Below are positions 26,728 through 36,907 of a stretch of 64,000 nucleotides of DNA, one piece after another. The notes under the pieces were generated by a model. The model was not told where the DNA came from. It saw nothing but the letters and a program-made list of their open reading frames with translations, and made no database searches. The stretch spans positions 5,890,001 through 5,954,000 of the forward strand of contig NZ_CP067041.1 in the NCBI RefSeq assembly GCF_016599855.1, read 5' to 3'. Position numbers and translations under genes: made by a program. The number at the start of each line of letters is the position of its first letter. Positions within the stretch are counted from its first letter, which is position 1. This DNA comes from Bradyrhizobium diazoefficiens. Its GTDB lineage: Bacteria > Pseudomonadota > Alphaproteobacteria > Rhizobiales > Xanthobacteraceae.

Positions 26728-28806
26728 ATGCGCCTGACTGCTGGATCGGCCGCACGCCTCGGTGCAAGCTGGGACGGACGCGGCACCAATTTCGCGCTGT
26801 TTTCCGCCAATGCGCAGAAGATCGAGCTGTGTCTGTTCGATACGCAAGGACGCCGTGAACTCGAGCGTATCGAGCTGCCGGAGCGTAGCGAGGATGTCTG
26901 GCACGGCTATCTCAACGACGTCTCGCCGGGCCAGCTCTACGGCTATCGCGTGCACGGTCCCTACGAGCCCGAGCACGGCCACCGCTTCAACGCAAACAAG
27001 CTGCTGCTCGACCCCTACGCCAAGCGGCTCTCGGGACGGCTGGTCTGGAGCGATGCCCATTTTGCCTATCGCACCGGTTCGGCGCGCGAGGATCTGTCGT
27101 TCGACCGGCGCGACAATGCGCGCGGCATGCCCAAGGCCGTCGTGGTCGACGAGACCTTCAACTGGGGCCGGCGCGAGATCAGGCCCAACATCCCTTGGGA
27201 AGACACAATCATCTACGAAGCCCACGTCAAAGGCCTGACGCAGAAGCGCGACGACGTGCCGCCGAATCTGCGTGGCACCTATGGCGGCCTGTCGTCGCCG
27301 GCGATGATCGAGCATCTGAAGAAGCTCGGCGTTACCACCGTCGAGCTGTTGCCGATCCACAGTTTCGTCGACGACCGTATCCTAGTCGAGAAGAAGCTCG
27401 CCAACTACTGGGGCTACAACACCCTGTCCTTCTTCGCGCCGGAGCTACGTTATGCCCAGGACAATGCACTTGATTCCTTTCGCACCACGGTCGCGCGGCT
27501 GCACGATGCCGGCATCGAGGTGATGCTCGACGTCGTCTACAACCACACCGCTGAAGGCAATCACCTCGGCCCGACGCTGTGCTACCGCGGCATCGACAAC
27601 GCATCCTATTACTGGCTGAACCGCGAGAACCCGCGCTACTATGACGACTTCACCGGCTGCGGCTCGTCGGTGAACCTGACCCATCCGCGCGTGCTGCAGA
27701 TGGTGATGGATTCGCTGCGCTACTGGGTCGAGGTCTGTCATGTCGACGGCTTCCGCTTCGACCTTGCCACCACGCTCGCGCGCGGCCCGAACGGGTTCGA
27801 TCGCGGCAGCTCGTTCCTGACCGCAATCCGGCAGGATCCGGTGCTGGCGACCGTCAAGCTCGTCGCCGAGCCCTGGGACCTCGGCCTTGGGGGCTACCAG
27901 GTCGGCGCATTCCCATCGCAGTGGTCGGAATGGAATGACCGCTATCGCAGCGCCATGCGCCGCTACTGGAGCGGCGAAGGCAGCTTGATCGGCGATATCT
28001 CCAGCCGGATGACGGCGTCCTCCGACTTGTTCAACCATGACGGACGGCGGCCGCGCGCCAGCATCAACCACATCACCGTGCACGATGGTTTCACGCTAGC
28101 CGATCTCTTCAGCTATAACGAGAAGCACAACGAAGCCAACGGCGAGGACAATCGCGACGGCTCCAACGACAATCACAGCAACAATTGCGGTGTCGAGGGC
28201 CCGACCGATGATGCCAATATCCTCGCGCTACGCCGGCAGCTTCGCAAGAACGTGCTGGCCTGCCTGATGCTGGCGCAGGGCATTCCCCTGATCCTCGCCG
28301 GCGACGAGGTCGGCAACACGCAGTCCGGCAACAACAATGCCTATTGCCAGGACAACGAGATCGGCTGGATCGGCTGGGACAATCTCGGCAAGGAGGGCGA
28401 CGACATGGTGAATTTCGTCGCCGAGCTCGCCGACATCCGCCGCCGCTTCTCGCAGCTTCGCAGCCATCGCTGGCTCGACGGCCGGCCGAAGGACGGCATC
28501 TCCTACGGCGCGCTGTGGCTGACGCCCGCCGGCGACGAGATGACGGAGAACGACTGGAAATTCCCGGAGGGCCGGTTCCTCTCTTATGTGATGGGCCCGA
28601 TGGAACCGGGCAGCGCGGCGATCTTTATCGTATTGAACGCCGCTCCCGAAGAGATCGCATTCAGATTGCCCAAAATGCCCGAATACAAGAGCTGGCAGCA
28701 GATCCTGAATACGACGGATGCCAAGCTGAACAGCGTTGATTTCCTGCCGGGAGGCGACAGCAAGGCGCCGCCGCGCTCCGTGCTCGCCTTCGCGGGGGCG
28801 CTATGA
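26728..28806 (+). CDS. glgX: glycogen debranching enzyme
   Basis: A 692-residue GH13_11 isoamylase-type enzyme cleaving alpha-1,6 branches of limit dextrins. CBM48 (GTNFALFSANAQKIELCLFD) is N-terminal. The barrel has LDVVYNHTAEGNHLGPTL, nucleophile Asp345 in DGFRFDLATTL, Glu381 in LVAEPWDLGLGGYQVG and VHDGFTLADL. Start ATG 26728 is coupled to glgB and the stop overlaps treZ (ATGA). Debranched chains are substrates for TreY just downstream. Confidence 0.96.
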   Translation: MRLTAGSAARLGASWDGRGTNFALFSANAQKIELCLFDTQGRRELERIELPERSEDVWHGYLNDVSPGQLYGYRVHGPYEPEHGHRFNANKLLLDPYAKRLSGRLVWSDAHFAYRTGSAREDLSFDRRDNARGMPKAVVVDETFNWGRREIRPNIPWEDTIIYEAHVKGLTQKRDDVPPNLRGTYGGLSSPAMIEHLKKLGVTTVELLPIHSFVDDRILVEKKLANYWGYNTLSFFAPELRYAQDNALDSFRTTVARLHDAGIEVMLDVVYNHTAEGNHLGPTLCYRGIDNASYYWLNRENPRYYDDFTGCGSSVNLTHPRVLQMVMDSLRYWVEVCHVDGFRFDLATTLARGPNGFDRGSSFLTAIRQDPVLATVKLVAEPWDLGLGGYQVGAFPSQWSEWNDRYRSAMRRYWSGEGSLIGDISSRMTASSDLFNHDGRRPRASINHITVHDGFTLADLFSYNEKHNEANGEDNRDGSNDNHSNNCGVEGPTDDANILALRRQLRKNVLACLMLAQGIPLILAGDEVGNTQSGNNNAYCQDNEIGWIGWDNLGKEGDDMVNFVAELADIRRRFSQLRSHRWLDGRPKDGISYGALWLTPAGDEMTENDWKFPEGRFLSYVMGPMEPGSAAIFIVLNAAPEEIAFRLPKMPEYKSWQQILNTTDAKLNSVDFLPGGDSKAPPRSVLAFAGAL

Positions 28807-30557
28807 GGCCATCTTTCGGGGCGAAGCCGACCAAGGACGGCGTGTCGTTCCGACTGTGGGCGCCCGCGGCGCGTCGGGTCGATCTGCTGCTCGACAGACG
28901 ACACGCAATGCAGCGCCGGCAGGATGGCTGGTATGTCGCCGAGATCGGCGGCCTGCCCGTCGGCAGCCCCTACAAGTTCAGGATCGATGACGAGATCGAC
29001 GTGCCCGATCCGGCGTCCGCGTTCCAGCCCGAGGACGTGTTCGGCCCGAGCGAGGTGATCGATCACGATTCCTTCGCGTGGCGCGCGAAAGATTGGCGTG
29101 GCCGCCCTTGGGAAGAGACGGTGCTGATCGAGGCCCATGTCGGCACCTTCACGGCGGAAGGCACCTACCGCGCCATGATCGACAAGCTCGATCATCTCGT
29201 CGCGACCGGCATCACTGCCCTCGAACTCATGCCATTGGCCGATTTCGCCGGCCGCCGCGGCTGGGGCTATGACGGCGTGCTGTGGTACGCGCCCGACAGT
29301 GCCTATGGCCGCCCGGAAGAGTTGAAGACGCTGATCGACGAAGCCCATCTGCGCGGGCTGATGGTGTTTCTCGACGTCGTCTACAATCACTTCGGGCCTG
29401 AAGGAAACTATCTCAGCCATTACGCGCCGATCTTCTTCACCGACGCACACACGCCTTGGGGCAGCACGATCGACTATCGCGTGCCGCAGGTGCGGGCTTT
29501 CGCCGTCGAGAACGCGCTATCCTGGCTCACCGACTATCGCTTCGATGGCTTGCGGCTCGATGCTGCCAACCACATCATGGCGGTCCCGAATGAGCAGTCG
29601 ATGCTCCACGACCTCAGCGTCGCCGCGGGCGAACTCGCCAAAGCCACGGAGCGGCACATTCATCTCGTGCTGGAGAACGGCGACAACCGTGCGCGCCTGC
29701 TCGATGCCGCGCAGGAGCCGCCCAATGGCAAATATCGGGCGCAGTGGAACGACGACTATCACCACGTCTGGCACGTGATGCTTACTGGTGAGCTCAACGG
29801 CTACTATGCCGACTACCAGACGCCGCGCATGGATCTGGCGCGCGCCCTCGCCTCGGGCTTCGTCTACCAGGGCGAGATCTCGGAGTTCTGGGGCAAGAAG
29901 CCGCGCGGCGAGGCGAGCGGTGAGCTGCCGCCGGCGACTTTCGTCAACTTCCTGCAAAACCATGACCAGATCGGCAACCGTCCGCTCGGCGACCGGCTGG
30001 AGAGCCTGGCATCGCCGCAACAGATCGAAGCTGGGCTGGCTGTGACGCTGCTCGCCCCCATGGTGCCGATGCTGTTTCAGGGCGAGGAATGGGGCTCAAA
30101 AGTCCCCTTCCCGTTCTTCTGCGATTTCCAGGGCGGGCTCGCCGACGCTGTTCGCAAAGGGCGCAAGCAGGAATATGCCTGGGCTTACGAGAAATACGGC
30201 GACGAGGTGCCCGACCCGCTCGATCCGGCCACACTGCAATCGGCCGTGCTCGACTGGACTGGCCACACGCCGGAGCAGGATGCGCGGCTCGCGCTGGTGA
30301 GAGAGCTGCTTGCAATTCGCCGGAAGGAGATCATGCCGCGGCTGAAGGAGGCGCGCTTCGGCGATGCCGAGGCGGCGGATGATGGCCTGCTCACTGCGTA
30401 TTGGCGCATGGGTGACGGCACAACGCTGCGCCTGACAGCCAATCTGTCGGACGGCGAGGTTACACATTCCAACAGCAATGCGGGCACGCCGATCTGGGGC
30501 GGCGCGGCCGGCGACCGGCTTCCACCGTGGTCAGTGGTCTGGCATCTCGGAGGTTGA
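28803..30557 (+). CDS. treZ: malto-oligosyltrehalose trehalohydrolase
   Basis: A 584-residue GH13_10 enzyme releasing trehalose from maltooligosyl-trehalose. A short CBM48-like start (GVSFRLWAPAARRVDLLLD) precedes the barrel: LDVVYNHFGPEGNYL, DGLRLDAANHIM (Asp253), LVLENGDN (Glu291) and FLQNHDQIGNR. ATGA overlap with glgX and one base before treY show a single transcription unit. It finishes the TreY-TreZ route. Confidence 0.95.
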   Translation: MRPSFGAKPTKDGVSFRLWAPAARRVDLLLDRRHAMQRRQDGWYVAEIGGLPVGSPYKFRIDDEIDVPDPASAFQPEDVFGPSEVIDHDSFAWRAKDWRGRPWEETVLIEAHVGTFTAEGTYRAMIDKLDHLVATGITALELMPLADFAGRRGWGYDGVLWYAPDSAYGRPEELKTLIDEAHLRGLMVFLDVVYNHFGPEGNYLSHYAPIFFTDAHTPWGSTIDYRVPQVRAFAVENALSWLTDYRFDGLRLDAANHIMAVPNEQSMLHDLSVAAGELAKATERHIHLVLENGDNRARLLDAAQEPPNGKYRAQWNDDYHHVWHVMLTGELNGYYADYQTPRMDLARALASGFVYQGEISEFWGKKPRGEASGELPPATFVNFLQNHDQIGNRPLGDRLESLASPQQIEAGLAVTLLAPMVPMLFQGEEWGSKVPFPFFCDFQGGLADAVRKGRKQEYAWAYEKYGDEVPDPLDPATLQSAVLDWTGHTPEQDARLALVRELLAIRRKEIMPRLKEARFGDAEAADDGLLTAYWRMGDGTTLRLTANLSDGEVTHSNSNAGTPIWGGAAGDRLPPWSVVWHLGG

Positions 30558-30558
30558 T

Positions 30559-33342
30559 ATGCCTTCCGCGATTCCTCTCGCGACGTACCGGCTTCAGCTC
30601 ACCGCGGATTTCGACTTCGACAAGGCCGCCGCGGTCGTGCCTTATCTGAAGGCGCTCGGGATCACGCATCTCTACGCCTCGCCGGTGATGAAGGCGCGCA
30701 AGGGCTCGACCCATGGCTACGACACCGTCGATCACAGCCAGCTCAATCCTGAGCTCGGCGGCGAGGCCGGTTTTGCGCGGCTGAGCGACGCGCTCAGGCA
30801 GCACGATCTCGGCCTCATCATCGACTTCGTGCCGAACCATGTCGGCGTACACTTTGCCGACAATCCCTGGTGGCTGGACGTGCTGGAATGGGGCCAAGCC
30901 TCGCCGCATGCGGTCTCCTTCGACATCGACTGGGATCAGCTAGCCTTCCGCGCCCGCGGCGGCGTGCTGCTGCCGATCCTCGGTTCGTCCTATGGCGAGG
31001 CGCTGGAGCGCGGCGAGATCGAGTTGCGCTACGACCGCGACGAGGGCAGCTTTTCCGCCTGGTACTTTGAACATCGCCTGCCGATCGCGCCGGAGCGCTA
31101 TGGCGAGATATTGCGGATGATCGTGAGGGAAGCCGACGCTGCCGAGACCGCAGCCGGCAAACGCCTGCTCTCGCTCTCAGCCCGCTACACAGGCCTGCGG
31201 CGGCCGAACCGCAAGGAAGCTCCCGCCTTCAAGGCGGAGCTGAAGGATATCGCAGGCAGCTCTGACATCATCACCCAGGGCCTCGCCGCTTACCGCGCTG
31301 CAAAAGATCGCCCGGCGCAGACGCTGGCGTTGCATCATCTGCTGGAGCGACAGAACTACAAGCTCGGCCATTGGCGGCTGGCTTCCAGCGACATCAACTA
31401 TCGTCGCTTCTTCGACGTCAACGGACTTGCCGGCCTGCGCGTCGAGGACGCGAGCACGTTTGCGGCCACTCACCGGCTGGTGAAGCAGCTTGTTGCCGAT
31501 GGCAAATTGCAGGGCATCCGCCTCGATCACATCGACGGCCTGCGCGATCCCGCGCAATATTGCCAGCGACTGCGCCGGCTGGTGCGCGATGCCCAAGGCA
31601 ACACAAAACCGTTCTACACGGTGATCGAGAAAATCCTCTGCGAGCACGAGCACCTGCCGCATTTCGCCGGCGTTCAGGGCACCACCGGCTATGAGTGGAT
31701 GAATGCGATCATCCACATCCTGGTCGACGCCAAGGGACTCGAGGCACTGGACGAGACCTGGCGCCAGATCAGCAATCGGCCGCCGCGGCTCGCGCCTTAC
31801 GTCAAGGACGCCAAAAGGCGCGTGCTGGAGACGCTGCTGACCAGCGAATTCACCGTGCTGACGCGGCTGCTCGCGCGGATCGCCAACGGCCACTACTCGA
31901 CCCGCGACTTCTCCGCAGACAGCCTGCGGCAGGCGTTTGAACTCTACGTGCTGCACTTCCCGGTCTACCGCACCTATCTGACACATAGCCGCCCGACCGC
32001 ACTCGACCGCAAGCTGATCGACGATACCATCGAGCGCGCCCGCGCCGAGTGGTTCGCCGCCGATGAAGGCATTTTCGACTTCCTGCGCGATGCCCTGACC
32101 ATGGACCTGCTCAAGCCCGACCGCCCGCCGCACAGCGCGCCACGCGTGCGCCGCTTCGCCCTGAAGGTGCAGCAGTTCACCGGGCCGCTGATGGCGAAGT
32201 CGCTGGAGGACACCGCGTTCTATCAATTCCACCGGCTGCTTGCGCTGAACGAGGTCGGCGGCGATCCCGCGAGCAAGGGTCTGTCCATTCCGGTCTTCCA
32301 CCAGACGATGCGCGCGCGCGCCAAGGAGTCGCCGCACGGGATGACGGCGACCGCGACCCACGACACCAAGCGTGGCGAGGACGCCCGTGCGCGGATCGCG
32401 GCGCTCAGCGAGATTCCCGGCGAATGGACCAGCGCGGTCGCGCGCTGGAAGGTGCTGAACGCACCGCACCTCTCGCTCAATGGCAATCTGCGCGCGCCAT
32501 CGGCGACGTTCGAATACATGCTGTACCAGACCCTGCTCGGCGCCTGGCCTCTTGAGGGACCGGATGCCAGTTTCGTCGAGCGCATCCAGGCCTATGCGCT
32601 CAAGGCGGCGCGAGAGGGCAAGGAAGAGACGAGCTGGCTCAACCCGCATCAGGCCTATGAGAGCGGCATAAAAGGCTTCATCGAGAAGATCCTGGATCCA
32701 GCGCTATCAGGCGAATACCTGGAGGCGCTTCAGACCCTCGCCCGCCGCGTTGCGCTGCTGGGCGCGCTGAACTCGCTGAGCCAGCTCACGCTGAAGGCGA
32801 CATTGCCGGGCGTTCCCGATTTCTACCAGGGCACCGAATTCTGGGACCTGTCCCTGGTCGATCCCGACAACCGCCGCCCGGTCGATTTTGCCGCGCGGCA
32901 CGCGGCGCTGCGTTCGCTGGACAATCCGGACTGGGGTCGCCTGATCCAGATGTGGCCGGATGGGCAACTCAAGGTGGCCTGGACGCGACAACTGCTCAAG
33001 CTGCGCAACGAGCTCGGCGACGTCTGCGCGCAAGGAAGTTATCAGCCGCTCGAGGTGCGCGGGGCTCACGCCGACCATGTCATCGCCTTCGCGCGCCGGC
33101 ATGGGCGTGCTGCAGCAATTGTCGTGGTCGGACGTCAGTTCGCCCCCTTCACGCAGGCGGGTCGGGAATGGCCCACGCTCGAAGGGCTTGACGCGACCGT
33201 CGACGTTACCGGCTACAACGCGCCGGGCCTTGCAAGCAACGAATTGCCGGTGGCACAGGCTTTCCGTGATTTCCCCGCTGCTGTGATTAAGGCACGCGCA
33301 GCGAGCGCGCTCAGGCCTGCCAGGCAGCGCGCAGGCGCCTGA
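30559..33342 (+). CDS. treY: malto-oligosyltrehalose synthase
   Basis: A 927-residue GH13_26 enzyme turning the reducing-end linkage of maltodextrins into a trehalose unit. Motifs are PLATYRLQLTADFDF, YASPVMKARKGSTHGYD, LDHIDGLRDP (Asp323), VIEKILCEHEHLP, THDTKRGEDARARIAAL and GVPDFYQGTEFWDLSLVDPDNRRPVDF. ATG 30559 directly follows the treZ stop; an extension upstream overlaps treZ in another frame. Last gene of the glgE-treY operon. Its stop is six bases from the stop of a converging gene. Confidence 0.96.
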   Translation: MPSAIPLATYRLQLTADFDFDKAAAVVPYLKALGITHLYASPVMKARKGSTHGYDTVDHSQLNPELGGEAGFARLSDALRQHDLGLIIDFVPNHVGVHFADNPWWLDVLEWGQASPHAVSFDIDWDQLAFRARGGVLLPILGSSYGEALERGEIELRYDRDEGSFSAWYFEHRLPIAPERYGEILRMIVREADAAETAAGKRLLSLSARYTGLRRPNRKEAPAFKAELKDIAGSSDIITQGLAAYRAAKDRPAQTLALHHLLERQNYKLGHWRLASSDINYRRFFDVNGLAGLRVEDASTFAATHRLVKQLVADGKLQGIRLDHIDGLRDPAQYCQRLRRLVRDAQGNTKPFYTVIEKILCEHEHLPHFAGVQGTTGYEWMNAIIHILVDAKGLEALDETWRQISNRPPRLAPYVKDAKRRVLETLLTSEFTVLTRLLARIANGHYSTRDFSADSLRQAFELYVLHFPVYRTYLTHSRPTALDRKLIDDTIERARAEWFAADEGIFDFLRDALTMDLLKPDRPPHSAPRVRRFALKVQQFTGPLMAKSLEDTAFYQFHRLLALNEVGGDPASKGLSIPVFHQTMRARAKESPHGMTATATHDTKRGEDARARIAALSEIPGEWTSAVARWKVLNAPHLSLNGNLRAPSATFEYMLYQTLLGAWPLEGPDASFVERIQAYALKAAREGKEETSWLNPHQAYESGIKGFIEKILDPALSGEYLEALQTLARRVALLGALNSLSQLTLKATLPGVPDFYQGTEFWDLSLVDPDNRRPVDFAARHAALRSLDNPDWGRLIQMWPDGQLKVAWTRQLLKLRNELGDVCAQGSYQPLEVRGAHADHVIAFARRHGRAAAIVVVGRQFAPFTQAGREWPTLEGLDATVDVTGYNAPGLASNELPVAQAFRDFPAAVIKARAASALRPARQRAGA

Positions 33343-33348
33343 AGAAGC

Positions 33349-33666
33349 CTAATTGCCCTCTTTCTTGGTGAGCAGCAACTGTCCGCGCTTGCGGATCGTC
33401 GCCTGCGCCATCTCGGCGAAACGCTGCAACAGCCACGGCAGCACCACCTCGACCTTGACATGATCGTCGGCAACGTCGACCTGGCCCGTCGCAATCTGCC
33501 CGAGCGCGCGGATGCGAAAATTCATGCTGTCGCCGCTCCAGCGCTCCTCCTCGACCTGCATCACGGGAATGCTCGCTGCGGCGCGGCCGAGCCCGGCCTT
33601 GAGCCGGCGCGCCGCCTCCTCGCGGCCGAGACGATGTGGAATGGAAACGACAAGCGGTGCTGACAT
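33349..33666 (-). CDS. polyhydroxyalkanoic acid system family protein
   Basis: A 105-residue protein from ATG 33666 (MSAPLVVSIPHRLGREEAARRLKAGL). The pattern VSIPHxLGREEA...RL near the start, a central EERWSGDSMNFRIRALGQIATGQVDV and VEVVLPWLLQRFAEMAQ near the end match the small family annotated as PHA granule/regulation system. The real function is uncertain; the fold resembles polyketide-cyclase-like domains. The upstream in-frame codons to 33735 look non-coding. Confidence 0.7.
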   Translation of the reverse strand: MSAPLVVSIPHRLGREEAARRLKAGLGRAAASIPVMQVEEERWSGDSMNFRIRALGQIATGQVDVADDHVKVEVVLPWLLQRFAEMAQATIRKRGQLLLTKKEGN

Positions 33667-33761
33667 GGCTCTGCCCCTCACTGACTGGATACTCAGGTAG
33701 TCAGGCCGCCCGCGAAAGCAAAAGTTCCATCGCATCCTGCGGCTTGTTGCGATCCAGCTTC

Positions 33762-33786
33762 GGAACTTTCATTACCGCGGCAAGTT
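33762..33786 (+). promoter_or_regulatory. candidate EcfG-type promoter of the DUF3309 gene
   Basis: GGAAC at 33762-33766 is followed by 16 bases and AGTT at 33783-33786, one mismatch from the EcfG consensus. Transcription would begin near 33793, about 49 bases before ATG 33842. Confidence 0.5.
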
Positions 33787-33841
33787 GCCCCAACGAAAGT
33801 AGATCGTTGGACAACGACCCGAGAGGGCGGAGGAGATTTGC

Positions 33842-34006
33842 ATGTCGATCGGCGCCATCATTCTCATCATTCTGGTTATCGCCCTGCTCGGCGGCTTCAG
33901 CGGCATTGGCGGCGGCCCGTTCTACGGCACCGGCTATTACGGCGGCGGCGGTCTCGGGCTCATCATCATCATTCTGCTGATTTTGCTTCTGATGGGACGA
34001 ATCTAG
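33842..34006 (+). CDS. DUF3309 family small membrane peptide
   Basis: A 54-residue peptide from ATG 33842, with GGAGGAG just upstream. It reads hydrophobic helix (AIILIILVIALLGG), a Gly/Tyr-rich linker (GIGGGPFYGTGYYGGGG), a second hydrophobic helix (LGLIIIILLILLLMGRI) and stops. This organisation is typical of DUF3309 peptides, abundant in rhizobia. Function unknown; a stress-linked membrane role is suggested by the candidate EcfG promoter. Confidence 0.8.
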   Translation: MSIGAIILIILVIALLGGFSGIGGGPFYGTGYYGGGGLGLIIIILLILLLMGRI

Positions 34007-34069
34007 CCAGGCCAGTCGTTCCGGGGCGCGCGCGAGCGCGAACCGGAATATCACGCCACAAACTTCCGG

Positions 34070-34101
34070 ATTCCGGGTCTGCGCTTCGCGCAGCCCGGAA
34101 T
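34070..34101. repeat. single REP-like hairpin between convergent genes
   Basis: A near-perfect stem (ATTCCGGG, then CTGCGC) closes over a TTC loop and pairs with GCGCAG and CCCGGAAT. The same ATTCCGGG...CCCGGAATGAC family occurs at 37801-37907. It stands between the DUF3309 gene and the end of ligD and may end both transcripts. Confidence 0.65.
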
Positions 34102-34118
34102 GACGTTTTGGAAAGCGC

Positions 34119-36791
34119 CTATTTCGTTTTCCCTGCGAGCCTCTTCATCGCCGCCTTGATCGACGCGGCCGCATCGTCATAGCCTTCCCAAGCCTTGGTG
34201 CGCGGCAGCAAGCCAGGCACGGTACGCAGTGTGTACCGCTTCGGATCGAGATCGCTTTTCACCTGCGCCCAGGTCACGGGCATCGACACCGTGGCGCCCG
34301 CGCGCGCACGCGGCGACAGCGGAGCCACCGCCGTCGACATCCGGTCGTTGCGCAAGTAATCGAGGAAGATCTTTCCCTTGCGCAGCTTCTTCGACATGTT
34401 GAGCAGGTAGCGCTCGGGATCGTCGTCCGCCATCCACTGGCAGACGCCTTGCGCGAACGCCTTCGCCTCTTTCCAGCTCACCTTGTCGCGCGCGCCATGG
34501 AGCAGCGGCACGACCACGTGCAGGCCCTTGCCGCCGGTGGTCTTGCAGAAACTGTCCATGCCGAGATCGGTCAGCCGCTGCCGCATCTCCTTGGCGGCGT
34601 CGACGACTTCGGCGAAATCGACATCCGGCGCCGGGTCGAGATCGAACACCAGCCGGCCCGGCGTGTCATAGGCATAAGGCGCGCAATTCCAGGGATGCAG
34701 CTCGACGCCGCCGATCTGCGCCACGGCCGCGAGCCCCTCGATGCGATCGATCTGCAAGTATGGCTTGCGATCGCCGGAGACCCGCGCGAGCTCCAGCAGG
34801 TTCGACGTCCCCTGCGTTGCATGGCGCTGGAAGAAGCATTCGCCCTTGATGCCGTCGGGGGCGCGGATCAACGAGCACGGCCGGCCTTTCAGGTGCACGA
34901 TCATCCATTCGCCGACGGACTCAAGATAGCGCGCGAGATTGAGCTTGGTGACGGGACCGCCCTCGTTGTCATCGGGCCAGAGCTCCTTGTCCGGCTTGGA
35001 GATGACGACGCCCATGACCTCGGAATTTTGGGCGCTCGGCTTCGGCGCCCAGCCGGTCTTCGCTTTCGCGCGCGACTTCGTCTTCGGCGCGGGTTCGGCG
35101 AGCTCGGTATCGACCGGCGTTTCCGCCTCGACCTCCTCGGCCGGCTTGTCCTGCCGCAAGCCCTTGAATGCGGCCTGGCGGATATTGCCATCCGCGGTGA
35201 AGCCGGCGAACTCGATCTCGGCGACGAGCTCCGGCTTGAGCCAGTGCACCTCGCGCGTCTTCTTCGGCGCATTCTTGCCGCCGAAAGGACTCTCCTTGGC
35301 CTCCACGGCCTTCAGGGACGGCATGATCCGCGCGACCTTGTCGGCGCCAAAACCGGTGCCGACCATGCCGACAAACGCAAGATGATCGCCACGATGTACG
35401 CCCGCCATCAGCGAGCGGAATTTTCCGTTGGTGGTCTTGTAGCCGCCGATCACGACCTCATGGCCGGCACGGCATTTCGCTTTGGACCAGCTCTCCGTCC
35501 GGCCGGATCGGTAGGGCGCGTCCAGCTTCTTCGACACCACGCCTTCGAGCTCAAGCTTGCAGGCAGATTGCAGTACCGCATCGCCGCCGCTCTCAAAATG
35601 CTCGACATAGCGGATCTGGCTCGACTTCTTCTTCCGCGCCTCCAGCAATTCCTTGAGACGCGCCTTGCGCTCGCCAAGCGGCAGGCGGCGATAGTCGAGC
35701 TCCTCGGCGAACAGCAGGTCGAAGGCGAAGAAGATCAGCTCTTCGGTCTTGCCGTCGGACAGTGCGGCCTGGAGTGAGGAAAAATTCGGCGCGCCGTTAT
35801 GGTCAAGCGCGACGATCTCGCCGTCGATCATCACGTCTGGCAGCGCACCCGCCTCTTTCGCGATCGAAGCGAACTTCTCGGTCCAATCGAGGCCCTTGCG
35901 GGTCTTCAGAGTCGCTTCGCCGTCCTCGACGCGAAGCTGCACGCGGTAGCCGTCGAACTTGATCTCGTGGCACCAGCCCTCGCCCGCCGGCGGCCGTTCG
36001 ACCGGCGTGCAGAGCTGCGGCGCCACGAAGTCCGGCATCTCGGAGACCTTGTTGGCCGTCGTCGCGGTCGTGGACTTCTTTTTTGCAGTTTTGCTGCTCT
36101 TCAAGGCCGTGCGAGGCGCCGGCTTGACGGTCCGCCCCTTGGTCTCCTCGGCACGATTCGACTGCCAGACCGCGTCGGCCTTGCCCTTGCCCTTCGCGAG
36201 CATGAACGGCTTTGGCGCGCGGCCCTTGTCTTCGGCGATCTGCTCCATGGCGCGACCGGACGCCACGGACTTATCCTCCGCCAGAATGTCCTCGTCCTCA
36301 CTGGCATATTCGTCGCGATGCTTGATCAGCAGCCAGTTGGTGCGCTTTTCGTCGCCGCGGTTGCGCATGCGCACCAGCACCCAGTTTCCGTGCAGCTTCT
36401 CGCCGCGGAGGGTAAACTTCAGGTCACCCTTCTTGAAACCGCCTTCCGGATCGTCGGACTCCCAAGTGCCGCGGTCCCACAGCATCACGGTGCCGCCGCC
36501 GTATTGGCCTTCCGGAATCGTCCCTTCGAAATCGCCATAGTCGAGCGGATGGTCCTCGACCTCCACCGCCAGCCGCTTGTCGTGCGGATCGAGCGAGGGC
36601 CCTTTTGTGACGGCCCAGGACTTGAACACGCCGTCGAATTCGAGTCTGAGATCGTAATGCAGCCGGGTCGCGTCGTGCTTCTGGATCACGAAACGCCGCT
36701 GCTTCGATGGCGTCACTGCTGTCTTGCCCGACGGCTCGGGCGTCTTCTCGAAATCACGCTTCTTTCGGTAAGTGGAGAGTTTTTGCAGCAC
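34119..36791 (-). CDS. ligD: multifunctional DNA ligase D (NHEJ)
   Basis: An 890-residue ATP-dependent LigD for non-homologous end joining. Order: N-terminal phosphoesterase ([22 protein letters not shown], then [17 protein letters not shown]), central ligase with lysyl-AMP motif [17 protein letters not shown], and C-terminal primase-polymerase with [13 protein letters not shown] and [13 protein letters not shown]. Lys/Ala/Thr-rich linkers join them. Start is GTG 36791. It diverges from ku; both starts flank the interleaved EcfG-like promoter pair, so ligase and Ku should be made together under stress. Confidence 0.96.
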   Translation of the reverse strand: MLQKLSTYRKKRDFEKTPEPSGKTAVTPSKQRRFVIQKHDATRLHYDLRLEFDGVFKSWAVTKGPSLDPHDKRLAVEVEDHPLDYGDFEGTIPEGQYGGGTVMLWDRGTWESDDPEGGFKKGDLKFTLRGEKLHGNWVLVRMRNRGDEKRTNWLLIKHRDEYASEDEDILAEDKSVASGRAMEQIAEDKGRAPKPFMLAKGKGKADAVWQSNRAEETKGRTVKPAPRTALKSSKTAKKKSTTATTANKVSEMPDFVAPQLCTPVERPPAGEGWCHEIKFDGYRVQLRVEDGEATLKTRKGLDWTEKFASIAKEAGALPDVMIDGEIVALDHNGAPNFSSLQAALSDGKTEELIFFAFDLLFAEELDYRRLPLGERKARLKELLEARKKKSSQIRYVEHFESGGDAVLQSACKLELEGVVSKKLDAPYRSGRTESWSKAKCRAGHEVVIGGYKTTNGKFRSLMAGVHRGDHLAFVGMVGTGFGADKVARIMPSLKAVEAKESPFGGKNAPKKTREVHWLKPELVAEIEFAGFTADGNIRQAAFKGLRQDKPAEEVEAETPVDTELAEPAPKTKSRAKAKTGWAPKPSAQNSEVMGVVISKPDKELWPDDNEGGPVTKLNLARYLESVGEWMIVHLKGRPCSLIRAPDGIKGECFFQRHATQGTSNLLELARVSGDRKPYLQIDRIEGLAAVAQIGGVELHPWNCAPYAYDTPGRLVFDLDPAPDVDFAEVVDAAKEMRQRLTDLGMDSFCKTTGGKGLHVVVPLLHGARDKVSWKEAKAFAQGVCQWMADDDPERYLLNMSKKLRKGKIFLDYLRNDRMSTAVAPLSPRARAGATVSMPVTWAQVKSDLDPKRYTLRTVPGLLPRTKAWEGYDDAAASIKAAMKRLAGKTK

Positions 36792-36845
36792 GACCGGTCC
36801 CGCTTCTCTTTCGGCATTCAGCCTATCACGGCAAAAGTCCCACCC

Positions 36846-36870
36846 GGAACCAAAACCCTATGGGGCGGTT
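36846..36870 (+). promoter_or_regulatory. EcfG-type promoter of ku (interleaved with the ligD promoter)
   Basis: GGAAC at 36846-36850, 16 bases, then GGTT at 36867-36870, one mismatch from GGAAC-N16-cGTT. Predicted transcript start near 36877; the ku ATG is at 36908 behind GGAG (36898-36901). Confidence 0.6.
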
Positions 36871-36878
36871 GGGGTTCC
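36854..36878 (-). promoter_or_regulatory. EcfG-type promoter of ligD (interleaved with the ku promoter)
   Basis: On the minus strand GGAAC (complement of 36874-36878), 16 bases, then GGTT (complement of 36854-36857). It has the same form as the ku promoter and overlaps it by 17 bp. Predicted transcript start near 36847. Confidence 0.6.
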
Positions 36879-36907
36879 AAAGTGCGTTGAAATCACTGGA
36901 GAATGGA

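Noticed and set aside
33707..33728. GGAAC on the minus strand upstream of the PHA-system gene
   Set aside because: No TT at 18 or 19 bases, so it does not fit the EcfG consensus.
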